A DNA stretch of 17,679 nt, from assembly GCA_022729285.1 (NCBI GenBank), contig JALDAI010000008.1, positions 1-17,679 of the forward strand. Direction: 5' to 3'. Source of the stretch: Candidatus Nanoanaerosalina archaeon (lineage in GTDB: Archaea > Nanohalarchaeota > Nanosalinia > Nanosalinales > Nanoanaerosalinaceae). The position numbers were made by a program, and so were the translations under genes. Shown here in pieces: positions 1-7,895 of the stretch (the stretch's first letter is position 1; every line of letters begins with the position of its first letter). The notes under the pieces were generated by a model. The model did not search any database and was not told the DNA's origin. It saw nothing but the letters and a program-made list of their open reading frames with translations.

Positions 1-1074
1 AAGTTTAATACATTTCAGAACAACTTCTTTATCTGATTCTGCTAAGTAGCCGTTGTATCCGTCCTGTATTTGGAGAGGTATCCCGCCCACTTTTGTACCG
101 ATTACCGGAGTTTCTTTCCACAATGCTTCCGAAACCGTTAAGGCAAATCCTTCCTTAATTGATTTCTGTAAGACTACGTCCGATTTCCTCTGTAAAGCAT
201 TTACAAGAGAACTATCAGATTCCGCTATAACTGTTAGATCATCATACTTTTCAGCTTCTTTTTTCACTTTTTCAAACATTTTTGGTCCTTCAGGATCATC
301 TGAAGCAATGTTACCTAAAAGAACTAAACTACAGTCAACTTCTTTTCTAACTTCCCTCCAAACACTGATAACTCCTAAAGGATCTTTCCACTTATCAAAA
401 CGACCTACCTGAGATATAATGGGTTTATCAGTAGGTATCCCGGCTTCATTAAGCTTTTTATCGACTTCTTTAGGCAGCATAGGTCGGTTAATCGAGTTAA
501 AAGGGTCTATCGAAGGAGGTATTATCTCTTGTTTAGGCCTTATATTATCCAGCTTTGAAGTGGTAACCACTCCGTCATACCTGTTGATAAACCGTTTAAG
601 GTAGTTTAAGACAGGTTTATAGGGGGTTTCCATATCTATATGGCATCTCCAGATCCATGGCTGGTCCTCAGTTTTCGATTCTACTCTTTTAAGAGGCTGA
701 GGATCGTGTACCACTACTAGGTCATGGTCGTTTAAATGGTCTATTCTACTGTTAAACTTAGTCCATTCACCGTATACCTTTTTATCAGCATCTGTAAAAT
801 CTATTTCTTCGCCCTGTAAGGCGTTGTGGAAAGACTTAGTTACTTTAAAAAATCCTTCAGAGCCTTTATGTATCCTCCAACCGGTATCTATACCTAAACT
901 ATTCATCAAGGGTACAATAGAGTTTAGAAGTCCTGCTACTCCACCTCCGTTACTTGTTGAATTAATGTTTACAATATGTTTATCTTTCAAAGGCTCTGCT
1001 TTTTTCCTTATCCTTTTAACTCGTTCTTCACCGACGATTTCTCGGTAGTCTTCCAATTCCTTCAAACCGGTCAT
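1..1074 (-). CDS. treT: Trehalose glycosyltransferring synthase TreT, partial (3' end beyond window)
   Basis: This GT4-family glycosyltransferase makes trehalose from an NDP-glucose donor and glucose in the cytoplasm. The visible 358 residues begin with the family's N-terminal stretch (REIVGEERVKRI, residues 11-22). They continue with the glycine-rich NSTSNGGGVAGLL donor loop (38-50), FFKVTKSFHNALQG (75-88) and HDPQP (123-127), all characteristic of TreT rather than other GT4 enzymes. The C-terminal nucleotide-sugar site is present: GRFDKWKDP (224-232) and the E-x7-E motif EGFALTVSE (308-316). TreT is usually a little over 400 residues, so about 50 C-terminal residues lie outside the window. 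The ATG at 1074-1072 places the conserved N-terminus correctly. A TATA box lies about 50 bases upstream, and no ribosome site is evident. Identification rests on recognised motifs. Whether the enzyme runs in synthesis or breakdown is not decidable here. Confidence 0.88.
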   Translation of the reverse strand, partial: MTGLKELEDYREIVGEERVKRIRKKAEPLKDKHIVNINSTSNGGGVAGLLNSIVPLMNSLGIDTGWRIHKGSEGFFKVTKSFHNALQGEEIDFTDADKKVYGEWTKFNSRIDHLNDHDLVVVHDPQPLKRVESKTEDQPWIWRCHIDMETPYKPVLNYLKRFINRYDGVVTTSKLDNIRPKQEIIPPSIDPFNSINRPMLPKEVDKKLNEAGIPTDKPIISQVGRFDKWKDPLGVISVWREVRKEVDCSLVLLGNIASDDPEGPKMFEKVKKEAEKYDDLTVIAESDSSLVNALQRKSDVVLQKSIKEGFALTVSEALWKETPVIGTKVGGIPLQIQDGYNGYLAESDKEVVLKCIKL

Positions 1075-1118
1075 TGGTTAAAAAGTTGTAAAAACTGTTT
1101 TAAGAAACTTCTTGTAAC

Positions 1119-1164
1119 TTTTATAAAAAAATAAAATAGGTTTAAGCACTTTATTACTTAAACC
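1119..1164 (-). terminator. Hairpin plus T-rich tail ending the 1154-1627 gene
   Basis: GGTTTAAG and CTTAAACC form a perfect 8-bp stem around a 10-base loop (1139-1164). On the minus strand it is followed by a run of T with few interruptions (1121-1138). The stem includes the last codons and stop codon of the upstream gene, an economical layout. Archaeal termination mainly needs the T tract, so the hairpin may instead protect the 3' end. Confidence 0.5.
1120..1127 (-). promoter_or_regulatory. TATA box upstream of treT
   Basis: On the minus strand the sequence reads TTTATAAA within a T-rich tract. Its centre is about 50 bases from the treT ATG, so transcription would start near 1097 with a leader of about 23 bases. 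It overlaps the T-rich tail of the preceding gene's terminator, so treT probably has its own transcript. Confidence 0.45.
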
Positions 1165-1627
1165 CTAGCTCTTGTAAAGCTTCATCGTACGCCTCAAACT
1201 CTTCGTCAGAAACTTCGGAAGTATCCGCCTTCATCTGGACTTCTATCTTGTTCCTCCCTGTTACAGAGTTCATAAGATACCTTCTACCGAACCTGAACTG
1301 TTCCTCTTCCTCTTTGTGGTCGAACTTTGCAGTGATCGTAAGCTCTTCAGAATCGTATTTCAAAAGTGCGTTTAACTTGTTAAGTTCGAGGTTAGAAGGG
1401 TAGCCGTGTTCTGTGAACTCGTGCTCCTTTAAAGGAACTTCTTTCTCAAGATCTCTTCCGTACTCCTCAGCTACCTGATCGATCTGTGTTTCGATGTTGT
1501 CTATAACTTCTAGACTTTCCTCTTTGTCGTAAAATCTCTTTAGATAATGTCCTACTGCCGGATGGCCTTCTTTCTTCCACTTCCTTCTAATCGCGTACCT
1601 TTCCATACTTTCTCTTTTCATAGTCAT
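1154..1627 (-). CDS. Acidic hypothetical protein downstream of transglycosylase
   Basis: I do not recognise this family. The protein is about 157 residues, soluble and highly charged, with no signal peptide or membrane segment. It has a basic N-terminal part (MERYAIRRKWKKEGHPAVGHYL), a Glu/Lys-rich helical middle and an acidic C-terminus ending QELGFK. The frame is open from an ATG at 1636, but a TATA box centred near 1653 would start transcription at about 1627, on an in-frame ATG. I therefore take 1627 as a leaderless start; ATGs at 1621 and 1606 are further options. It lies 26 bases behind the transglycosylase gene on the same strand and appears to have its own promoter. Its position invites an accessory or protective role for the hydrolase, but nothing in the sequence shows that. 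Confidence 0.75.
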   Translation of the reverse strand: MTMKRESMERYAIRRKWKKEGHPAVGHYLKRFYDKEESLEVIDNIETQIDQVAEEYGRDLEKEVPLKEHEFTEHGYPSNLELNKLNALLKYDSEELTITAKFDHKEEEEQFRFGRRYLMNSVTGRNKIEVQMKADTSEVSDEEFEAYDEALQELGFK

Positions 1628-1649
1628 CGTTACCATATGGTCACAAAAC

Positions 1650-1657
1650 TATATAAA
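1650..1657 (-). promoter_or_regulatory. TATA box of the 1154-1627 gene
   Basis: The sequence TTTATATA, followed by GTT on the minus strand, sits in the 26-base gap after the transglycosylase stop codon. The same CTTTATATAGTT string occurs before the second transglycosylase gene (8965-8976). The spacing predicts leaderless transcription from the ATG at 1627. Confidence 0.6.
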
Positions 1658-1662
1658 GGTTT

Positions 1663-2817
1663 TTAAATGCCGAACTTTTCTCCAAGATTTCTTAGACAGA
1701 CTTCTCTCTCACCGTTAGGAACGAGTATATCCATTCCCGGGTAAATTGTGGAGTGCTCAGTAATATTTGAGTTAAAATACTTCGTCTCATCGATATCCGA
1801 GTTGAACTTGTTAACTATACCTAACATAGTATCCCCGCTCTCCACACTGTATGTATCAAGGTTCGTAACTCTGACAGAATCATTTTCCTGTATAAAATTT
1901 TCAAAAACCTTGACCCCTGCTAAAACTTTTTGGAAATAATTCCTACCGGTTAAAGCGTATTCAAGGTTCATATGTCTACTTAGAACTTCTTCATCGTCTG
2001 AAATATCCGAAACAGAGACATCATAATCTTCTAACACATCCGATCTTACCTGGCCATTACTGATACTGACTCCTTTGTTCTCCTCCAAATAATCTGAAAC
2101 TATCCTATTGACATTACTCTCTCCCTGATGGTATGACAACACTGCTAAGTCCCATCTCCCGTACCTTTCCTTCATGTCTCTAAGGTACTCTGCTGCAGCT
2201 TCTGTCGACTTCCTAATATCGTACCTTTCATCTACGTCATCTTTTATCTCTAAACCATACTCTTTACCTATCCATTCTCCAAACTGGTAAGGACCAGCAT
2301 TACCTGTATGCGAAACCGCATTGATTCTTCCAGAAGACTCAATCATCCTTACTCCTACCAAAGCCTTTTCCTCCGCTTCATTCTCTGAAACATCTTCAAT
2401 TATCCCATAATCTCTGATAACTCCTTTTATAGATTTTTGTACTCCTGTATTATTTTTCACAGCACCATAAACTCCTTCAATCTGTTCCTCTAACCTATTT
2501 TTTTGATCCGTATTATCCTCGCCGACAAATGAGTCAATAATAGTATACTCTTTCTCATACTGTTCAACTTCTGAAACTTCTGTACTTTCATCATAAACTT
2601 CTTCTCTTTCATATACATGCTCTTCAAGAACTTCATGTACTGAAGGAGTAACTTCGTTCAAGTACTCAAACTTCCACTGTTTATCATGGTTACTAACTCC
2701 TTCATAAACTCCTAATGAAGCGCCTACTATCATTCCTATGGCTACAGCTTTCTTAGCCTTACCTTTGAACCTTTCCCATGCTCCTTTTCCTTTTTCTGGT
2801 CTATCATAAGAAGTCAT
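1663..2817 (-). CDS. Membrane-anchored MltD-like lytic transglycosylase with LysM domain (copy 1)
   Basis: A GH23/SLT-type domain of the kind that cleaves the MurNAc-GlcNAc backbone of murein. The 384-residue protein has a basic N-terminus and one hydrophobic segment (about 23-40), which should leave the rest outside the cell. An acidic linker of about 100 residues follows. The catalytic domain runs from about 145: RMIESSG contains the expected catalytic Glu160, then NAGPYQFGEWIGKEYGL (173-189), DERYDIRKSTEAAAEYL (196-212), and YHQGESNV (229-236) where bacterial MltD proteins usually have YNxGEGRV. A LysM glycan-binding repeat occupies about 322-367. The ATG start lies about 30 bases from a TATA box, so the message is probably leaderless. 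The core is paralogous to the protein at 8996-10162. The fold assignment is firm; the natural substrate in an archaeon is unknown. Confidence 0.85.
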   Translation of the reverse strand: MTSYDRPEKGKGAWERFKGKAKKAVAIGMIVGASLGVYEGVSNHDKQWKFEYLNEVTPSVHEVLEEHVYEREEVYDESTEVSEVEQYEKEYTIIDSFVGEDNTDQKNRLEEQIEGVYGAVKNNTGVQKSIKGVIRDYGIIEDVSENEAEEKALVGVRMIESSGRINAVSHTGNAGPYQFGEWIGKEYGLEIKDDVDERYDIRKSTEAAAEYLRDMKERYGRWDLAVLSYHQGESNVNRIVSDYLEENKGVSISNGQVRSDVLEDYDVSVSDISDDEEVLSRHMNLEYALTGRNYFQKVLAGVKVFENFIQENDSVRVTNLDTYSVESGDTMLGIVNKFNSDIDETKYFNSNITEHSTIYPGMDILVPNGEREVCLRNLGEKFGI

Positions 2818-2824
2818 TACTATA

Positions 2825-2841
2825 TAGTAATAACATTACTA
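2825..2841. promoter_or_regulatory. 17-bp palindrome between TATA box and start of transglycosylase 1
   Basis: TAGTAAT and ATTACTA form perfect 7-bp arms around AAC. The site lies between the minus-strand TATA box (2843-2850) and the predicted transcription start near 2820. A bound repressor there would block polymerase recruitment. No second full copy was found in the window. Confidence 0.4.
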
Positions 2842-2842
2842 G

Positions 2843-2850
2843 AATATAAA
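2843..2850 (-). promoter_or_regulatory. TATA box of transglycosylase 1
   Basis: TTTATATT on the minus strand, with its centre about 29 bases from the ATG at 2817. The leader would be absent or only a few bases. Confidence 0.5.
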
Positions 2851-2925
2851 TGTTTTGGTTTTTCGATTAATAACTAACTTTGATCTTATTCCTTTAAAAT
2901 TGGCTTAATTTTTACCAACTCCATT

Positions 2926-2950
2926 TATCGGTTCCGATATATTTTTAATA
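2926..2950 (+). promoter_or_regulatory. Palindrome overlapping TATA box of the CARDB-RND-PadR operon
   Basis: TATCGG TT CCGATA is a perfect 14-bp palindrome (2926-2939). It runs straight into the AT-rich TATA element ATATATTTTTAATA (2937-2950), about 25 bases before the expected start of transcription and about 50 before the first ATG. This is where an archaeal autoregulator such as the PadR protein encoded at the operon's end could act. That link is inference. Confidence 0.45.
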
Positions 2951-2984
2951 TTATTAGGAAAATTAGTAATTTAGGGTGAATTAA

Positions 2985-4229
2985 ATGTCAACAAAAAAGT
3001 ATGTTTTTCTGTTATCAGTATTATTAATAATCACAACTACGGGAATTTCCTCTTCTTCTGATGTTCATCTATCAATGGAGAATATGAAGTATGAACCAAC
3101 TCCTGCTGAAGCAGGAGGTTATTTTGATATCTGGATAAAAGTTGAGAATTTAGCAACAGAGAAGTATGCTGAAAACGTGACTTGTGAACTTATAACTGAT
3201 TATCCGTTTTCTTTAGATGACAACCAGCCATACTCAAACCTGTTAGGGGAAGAATCAAGAAGTAGAAATATAGGAATTTTACCGCCAAGAGATCAGATTA
3301 GGCTACAGTACCGTATAAGAGTTGAACAAGATGCTGTTGACGGTTGGAATACTTTAAGAATTAGGTGTAAGGATGAAAAAGGCGATTTAGGTTGGATTTA
3401 CCAGGATATGGCTGTAAATGTTGATGAGGGAGTCAACTTAAATGTTGGTAGTATGCGAACTGAACCTTTTGATATGAAAGCTGATACCAATGATTTGAAA
3501 CTTGAAGTAACTTTAGAAAACAACGGCGGTACAAATGCTAACAGTGTAAACGCTTATCTTGAAGTTCCCGATGGTTTTGAACAAAGTCAGAGTTACTCCT
3601 TACAGGATTCTGTTGGTAGAATAGAGGAGGGAGATGCAAAAACAGCTGTTTTTTATTTGGACGTTGATGAAGGTGTGGATTCAGGTTTACATAAAGCAAA
3701 CCTTACTGTAGAGTACCACTCTAACAATAATGATGTTGTAGAAGATTATGAAATAGATCTTGATGTTAGACCAACACCTAATTTTGAAGTAAGAGATATC
3801 GGTGTAACACCGGAAAACTTAGGTCAGGGCGATGAAGATGTTGAGCTACGTTTCAAAGTGAAAAACCATGGAGATGACGCTGAATCTGTATCAGCTCGTA
3901 TGTTTACTGATTCAGACCAAGATATTGATTTTGAAGAAAACTATGACTATGTAGGAAACCTTGATTCAAATGAAACAGGAGAAGCAGTCTTCAAGTTCGA
4001 TGTGGAGGAAGATGCTGATATCAAAGATTACATTCTTGACTTAGAGATCAGGTATGTTGATGGAAACGATGTTAAAATCGATTCAGAATCTGTTAGAATA
4101 TCGGTTGAAGAAGAAAGAAGAATAATGATTAATGAACTCCTTCTTTATATCTTACCGCTGATAGGTGTAATATTCCTAGTTTACTGGTTTGGCTTTTCTG
4201 AAAAACAAGAAAATGATGGTGGACAATAA
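2985..4229 (+). CDS. Exported CARDB/COG1361-type exoprotein, C-terminally membrane anchored
   Basis: This 414-residue protein has a classical signal peptide (KK, then a hydrophobic stretch to about residue 22, then a Ser-rich region). Three Ig-like CARDB modules follow (about 30-145, 150-262 and 265-376), each with the pattern of acidic beta strands around a conserved 'VENxG/KNHGD' turn. One transmembrane helix (about 383-404) and a short cytoplasmic tail end the protein. A GGTGA ribosome site lies 5 bases before the ATG. It is first in an operon with two RND transporter subunits and a PadR regulator. Related proteins are common beside archaeal RND genes, where they may act as an extracellular adaptor or substrate-collecting component. 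That role is inferred from position, not shown by any motif. Confidence 0.85.
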   Translation: MSTKKYVFLLSVLLIITTTGISSSSDVHLSMENMKYEPTPAEAGGYFDIWIKVENLATEKYAENVTCELITDYPFSLDDNQPYSNLLGEESRSRNIGILPPRDQIRLQYRIRVEQDAVDGWNTLRIRCKDEKGDLGWIYQDMAVNVDEGVNLNVGSMRTEPFDMKADTNDLKLEVTLENNGGTNANSVNAYLEVPDGFEQSQSYSLQDSVGRIEEGDAKTAVFYLDVDEGVDSGLHKANLTVEYHSNNNDVVEDYEIDLDVRPTPNFEVRDIGVTPENLGQGDEDVELRFKVKNHGDDAESVSARMFTDSDQDIDFEENYDYVGNLDSNETGEAVFKFDVEEDADIKDYILDLEIRYVDGNDVKIDSESVRISVEEERRIMINELLLYILPLIGVIFLVYWFGFSEKQENDGGQ

Positions 4230-4248
4230 TTTTTTTAGGTGGTTTTAG

Positions 4249-5394
4249 TTGGAGTTCATAGAAAAACAGATACGTAAGTTCAACGACTTACAGATGGAGA
4301 AGCCGGTGGCATTTTTTATTTTTTTATTAATTTTAACAGTAGTGCTTGGATCCTTCGCTACGAACATAGAGTTTTCATCAGATATGATGGAACAGCTTCC
4401 GGATGATATCGATTCAATGGAAGCTATGGATATACTTTACGAAGATGTCGGAGGGTCTGATAGACTTCTTGTACTGTATGAACTAGATCTTTCAGAAGAG
4501 GGAAAGCCAAGAGATATACGAAATAATGAAGTTGTTGAAACTGTTTACTTTTTACACTCCCGGCTTGAAGACGAACCAGTAATTGAAGAAGTTAAATCTG
4601 TTGCACAGGTTTTTGGAGACGGTGATATACCTGATAATAAAGAAGGAGTAAAGAATATATTATCGGAGGTAGAAGGTATAGAAGGTTTTTTCAACAGACA
4701 GTATACCGCAACATTAATTGAGATATCTGCAAACGTTCCTAATGATGAATCAAGTATTGAAAGTTTTACAGATGACATAGAAGAACATATAGATTATGTT
4801 TCAGGACCTTCAAATCTAAAAGGTACTGTAACAGGTAACGCACCGATAAGAGTTGAGCTTTTCCAGTTTTTACAGGAAGATCTTTTGTTTACAACTGGGT
4901 TAGCCGCAGTTTTAATCTTTATTTTCATAGCTATTCTAAAAAGATCGTTAAAATGGGCCTTACCAATATTTCTACCTCTTTTATTCGGTTTATCCTGGAC
5001 TGTTGGAATAATCACTATAATCGGTATAGAAATTACTATAGCCACGGTTTTTATCGGTGCGATGCTACTTGGTATGGGCGTTGAGTACGGAGCATTTTTA
5101 GTTGAAAGGTATACTGAGGAAAAACCGGAAAAACCAACAAGTAAAAGTGTAGCGGAGGCAGTTAAAAATTCAGTACCTTTTGTAGGAGCTTCTATAACAG
5201 GTTCAGCAACAACAGCAACAGCTGGTTTCCTAACCCTTCTTATTGCTACTTTTCCTATGATACAGGATCTTGGTATAACATTAGCGGTAGGAATTATGAA
5301 CAGCCTACTTTCTGTACTATTTATAGCACCTCTATTAATTTATTTTATCGAATTTTTTACAATAAAGATTTCAGGAGGTGATTTCCATGTTTAA
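4249..5394 (+). CDS. RND/MMPL-family transporter, first half
   Basis: A 381-residue half transporter. One N-terminal helix (about 19-38) is followed by an extracellular domain (about 39-210) and five more helices (about 212-230, 236-258, 261-285, 312-335 and 342-372). GMGVEYGAFLVERY (276-289) matches the RND helix-4 motif, with Glu279 in place of the more usual Asp of the proton relay. Full-length archaeal MMPL proteins have two such halves fused with 12 helices; here the second half is a separate gene overlapping by 8 bases. The start is TTG, supported by AGGTGG ending 6 bases before it; no in-frame ATG fits the N-terminal amphipathic helix as well. The partners probably form a proton-driven exporter of lipids or hydrophobic molecules (family knowledge). 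The substrate is unknown. Confidence 0.88.
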   Translation: MEFIEKQIRKFNDLQMEKPVAFFIFLLILTVVLGSFATNIEFSSDMMEQLPDDIDSMEAMDILYEDVGGSDRLLVLYELDLSEEGKPRDIRNNEVVETVYFLHSRLEDEPVIEEVKSVAQVFGDGDIPDNKEGVKNILSEVEGIEGFFNRQYTATLIEISANVPNDESSIESFTDDIEEHIDYVSGPSNLKGTVTGNAPIRVELFQFLQEDLLFTTGLAAVLIFIFIAILKRSLKWALPIFLPLLFGLSWTVGIITIIGIEITIATVFIGAMLLGMGVEYGAFLVERYTEEKPEKPTSKSVAEAVKNSVPFVGASITGSATTATAGFLTLLIATFPMIQDLGITLAVGIMNSLLSVLFIAPLLIYFIEFFTIKISGGDFHV

Positions 5395-7297
5395 ACTCCT
5401 TGAAAGGTATGCTAATTTCATAGTTGAAAACAAAACACCTGTTTTTGTTATTTCAATTATCTTTATAGCCTCAATGGGTATTATAGCATTAGATATCGAA
5501 AGCTCTCCTACAGACCATGAAGACGCTGTACCTGACCATGTTGAAGCAATTAATGCAAATGATTTTATTGCAGATGAGTTCGGTACTTCCGGGAGTTCTG
5601 TAAACATTGTTGTACGTCTTGATTATGATCAGAAAGGAGGTATTAGGGATGTCAGGGATCCAGAACTTTTAAGTTATCTTAGAACATTAGGCCAAGAGAT
5701 AGAGAGTCTTGAAAACGTGGATTCAGTTGATTCTGTTACTGATACAGTTTATGAAGAGGAAGATAGGATACCAGGGTCTAGAATGGAAGTTGTGCGGTTT
5801 TTAGAAGAAAAAGAAGTTAGCAAACAGCCTGAACCGTTTAATCCTACTGAGGCCTTAAAAGAGTCTCAAGAGGGTTTAGAAGAAGTTGAAGAAGGTATGA
5901 GCGATTTAGAAAAAGGAGTTTCTGATTCTATTTCAGGTCTTGAAGAGCATGGAGATGGTCTTGAAGAGATTAGAAGAAATGTTGAATCACTTGAAACTAC
6001 GGTATCTGACGTTGATGTTGACGGAGATGTATCAGAACTACAAAGTGGTATAGAAGAAGTAGAAAACGGGTTAAAAGAGTTACAGACAAATCTATATGGT
6101 ATTTCAGGAGGACTAGAGGATACTAGTACAAATATAACAGGTATCAGCGAGAATTATGGTGCCTGGATAGGAGAAATTTCTGATATTTCAACAGAAGAAC
6201 ATGTAATTAATGAGTTAAACGACTTAGAAGGTAATCTTAGCGAAGATCTTACGGAAGCCTCAGCCGAATTAACAACAATGTCATATAATCTTGAACAAAG
6301 CGCTGATGGTATTGATAAAATGCTTCATGCTCTTTCTGAAATAGATCAAGGAATTGAAGAACTTGGAGAGGCTCTTGAAGACATAAACGATCTTTTAAAT
6401 GAGATTGAAGTTGCTCTCAACGGTATCAGTCAAGTACTTAAAAGGAGCGAAACCGCAACCGAAGAAATTACTAATGGTCTTAAAGAGGTGGAAACTGGTA
6501 TAACAACCTTAAGAAACAGTATTTCGGAGATTAATGTTGGTCTCGGCGACATAATTGGGTACCAGGAGATATACAGATCCGGTGGAATGTTTGAACCTAT
6601 TGGTTATGGCGGGATAAATATGGAAAACATGTTTTCAGATGATTACAGCGTAACGGTTTTGCGTATTAGTGTAAATGAGATGACAAGAGATGAACAGTTT
6701 GAACTTGTTGAAGATTTACAAAACATCTTTGATATTGTTGATAATCCTTCAGGTGTTGAAACACTTGGATCAGGAGATGCTTTTATGGTTGATGAGCTTC
6801 AGGACGAAACAGATGAAACTCTTGCACGTACCACCATGTTATCAGCTTTTATACTAATTGTGTTACTAACAACTTTTTTCCTATCCTTCAAATACGGGAT
6901 AACAGTATTCTTAACCATTTTATTCGGTGAAATAGTCACCTTAGGAACTCTATCAATGCTGGGTATGCCTATTGGAAGCGAGATGAGTGGAGCTCTTACC
7001 ATGATTATGGCTATAGGCGACGACTTTGGCATTCAAATAACAAACAGGTTTAAACAAGAGCTTAGGGATAGAAAAAGAGATAATGCGATGAGAGAAGCTT
7101 TATCTAATGTGATTTTTCCAATGAGTATCACCACAGTTAGTCTACTTATTGGTTTCCAAGCATTTAGGTTCGGACAGCTGGACTTCCTTATAGACCTTGG
7201 AACAATGATGTCAATAGGAGTTTTCTCCTGTTTTGTAGCGTCTATAACTGTTATCCCAACAATTTTGTTATTTACAAACAAGGAAGGTGATGATTGA
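5387..7297 (+). CDS. RND/MMPL-family transporter, second half with long coiled-coil insert
   Basis: This 636-residue protein has the same six-helix plan as its upstream partner: helix 1 at about 18-36 and helices 2-6 at about 482-630. AIGDDFGIQITNRF (542-555) is the helix-4 proton-relay motif, with Asp545/Asp546. The extracellular part is greatly enlarged. Residues about 155-390 form a Glu/Leu-rich region with heptad-like repeats of the type GLEEVEEG and GIEELGEAL, predicted as coiled coil, inserted between two porter-like subdomains. Such helical hairpin repeats are also seen in some bacterial MMPL proteins. The ATG at 5387 has GGAGGTGA just upstream; a GTG at 5378 is in frame but lies inside that ribosome site. 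The 8-base overlap with the preceding gene points to coupled synthesis and a heteromeric transporter. Confidence 0.88.
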   Translation: MFKLLERYANFIVENKTPVFVISIIFIASMGIIALDIESSPTDHEDAVPDHVEAINANDFIADEFGTSGSSVNIVVRLDYDQKGGIRDVRDPELLSYLRTLGQEIESLENVDSVDSVTDTVYEEEDRIPGSRMEVVRFLEEKEVSKQPEPFNPTEALKESQEGLEEVEEGMSDLEKGVSDSISGLEEHGDGLEEIRRNVESLETTVSDVDVDGDVSELQSGIEEVENGLKELQTNLYGISGGLEDTSTNITGISENYGAWIGEISDISTEEHVINELNDLEGNLSEDLTEASAELTTMSYNLEQSADGIDKMLHALSEIDQGIEELGEALEDINDLLNEIEVALNGISQVLKRSETATEEITNGLKEVETGITTLRNSISEINVGLGDIIGYQEIYRSGGMFEPIGYGGINMENMFSDDYSVTVLRISVNEMTRDEQFELVEDLQNIFDIVDNPSGVETLGSGDAFMVDELQDETDETLARTTMLSAFILIVLLTTFFLSFKYGITVFLTILFGEIVTLGTLSMLGMPIGSEMSGALTMIMAIGDDFGIQITNRFKQELRDRKRDNAMREALSNVIFPMSITTVSLLIGFQAFRFGQLDFLIDLGTMMSIGVFSCFVASITVIPTILLFTNKEGDD

Positions 7298-7788
7298 TGG
7301 AGGTTAAAGGATACCTCAGACTTTTGATTCTTAAGCTTCTCGACCAGAGTAACGGGATTACGGGAACAGAAATTGTTGAGAAGATAGACTTTACTACCGG
7401 TTCAAAACCATCTTATGGCTCTGTTTACCCTATATTGGAAGAGTTCAGGGAAAAAAAGTTTGTTGATGTTGAAAAAGAAGGTAGAAAGAAAAAATACCGC
7501 CTCACGAAAAAAGGTAAAGAAGCTGTCACAAAAATTGTTGACAACAAAAACGAGTTTTTGGATACTTTGAAAAAAGTCTTACAAGTTTACTATACACTTT
7601 TTGGTTTGAAGGAGAACGAGTTAATCAACCAAGAGATAGAGGAAAGAAAAAAGGATTTTGACAAAGTTGAGTTCCCGGAGCTTTTCGATGTTTTTACACT
7701 TATATTGAACAAAGATTTAGAAAAAGAAAAGGTCTTACAAGTCAGAAAAAAGCTTAGAGAAATAATAGAAGTATTAGATGAAGAATAG
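7297..7788 (+). CDS. PadR-family winged-helix regulator
   Basis: A 163-residue transcription factor. The N-terminal winged helix contains YLRLLILKLL (about 6-15), GTEIVEKI, PSYGSVYPILEEFREKKFV and the wing GRKKKYRLTKKGKEAV, an excellent PadR signature. The remainder (about 80-163) is a charged helical dimerisation region, longer than in the smallest PadR proteins. The ATG overlaps the stop codon of the transporter gene (TGATG), and GGAAGGTGA lies 6 bases upstream. A TTG three bases earlier is the alternative start. As last gene of the CARDB-RND operon it probably represses that operon and responds to a compound the pump exports, as known for other PadR-pump pairs. The palindrome at 2926-2939 is the best visible operator candidate. 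Confidence 0.88.
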   Translation: MEVKGYLRLLILKLLDQSNGITGTEIVEKIDFTTGSKPSYGSVYPILEEFREKKFVDVEKEGRKKKYRLTKKGKEAVTKIVDNKNEFLDTLKKVLQVYYTLFGLKENELINQEIEERKKDFDKVEFPELFDVFTLILNKDLEKEKVLQVRKKLREIIEVLDEE

Positions 7789-7789
7789 G

Positions 7790-7803
7790 TTTTTTAGATT
7801 TTT
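7790..7803 (+). terminator. T-tract terminator after padR operon
   Basis: Six T (7790-7795), then AGA, then five T (7799-7803) directly after the stop codon. This is typical of archaeal intrinsic termination. It lies just before the 3' end of the opposing tRNA-Leu gene. Confidence 0.5.
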
Positions 7804-7807
7804 AATA

Positions 7808-7890
7808 TGCGGAGGGCAGGATTCGAACCTGCGAACTCCTACGAGAAAGGATCTTGAGTCCTTCGCCTTTGACCACTTGGCTACCCCCGC
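7808..7890 (-). tRNA. tRNA-Leu (anticodon CAA)
   Basis: Class II tRNA with acceptor arms GCGGGGG and CCTCCGC (one G-U pair), an anticodon stem AAGGA/TCCTT around loop CTCAAGA (anticodon CAA, reads UUG), an extended variable arm, and a T loop GGTTCGAATCC. Discriminator A73 is at 7808 and CCA is not encoded. It is convergent with the padR operon. Confidence 0.93.
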
Positions 7891-7895
7891 AAACT

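Noticed and set aside
53..1048. Plus-strand open frames at 53-412, 419-604 and 824-1048
   Set aside because: They lie opposite treT, whose minus-strand frame is open over the whole stretch with conserved motifs.
5800..6560. Tandem DNA repeat in the coiled-coil part of the second RND gene
   Set aside because: The repetition is at protein level (heptad-like GLEE/GIEE patterns); the DNA does not repeat in exact units.
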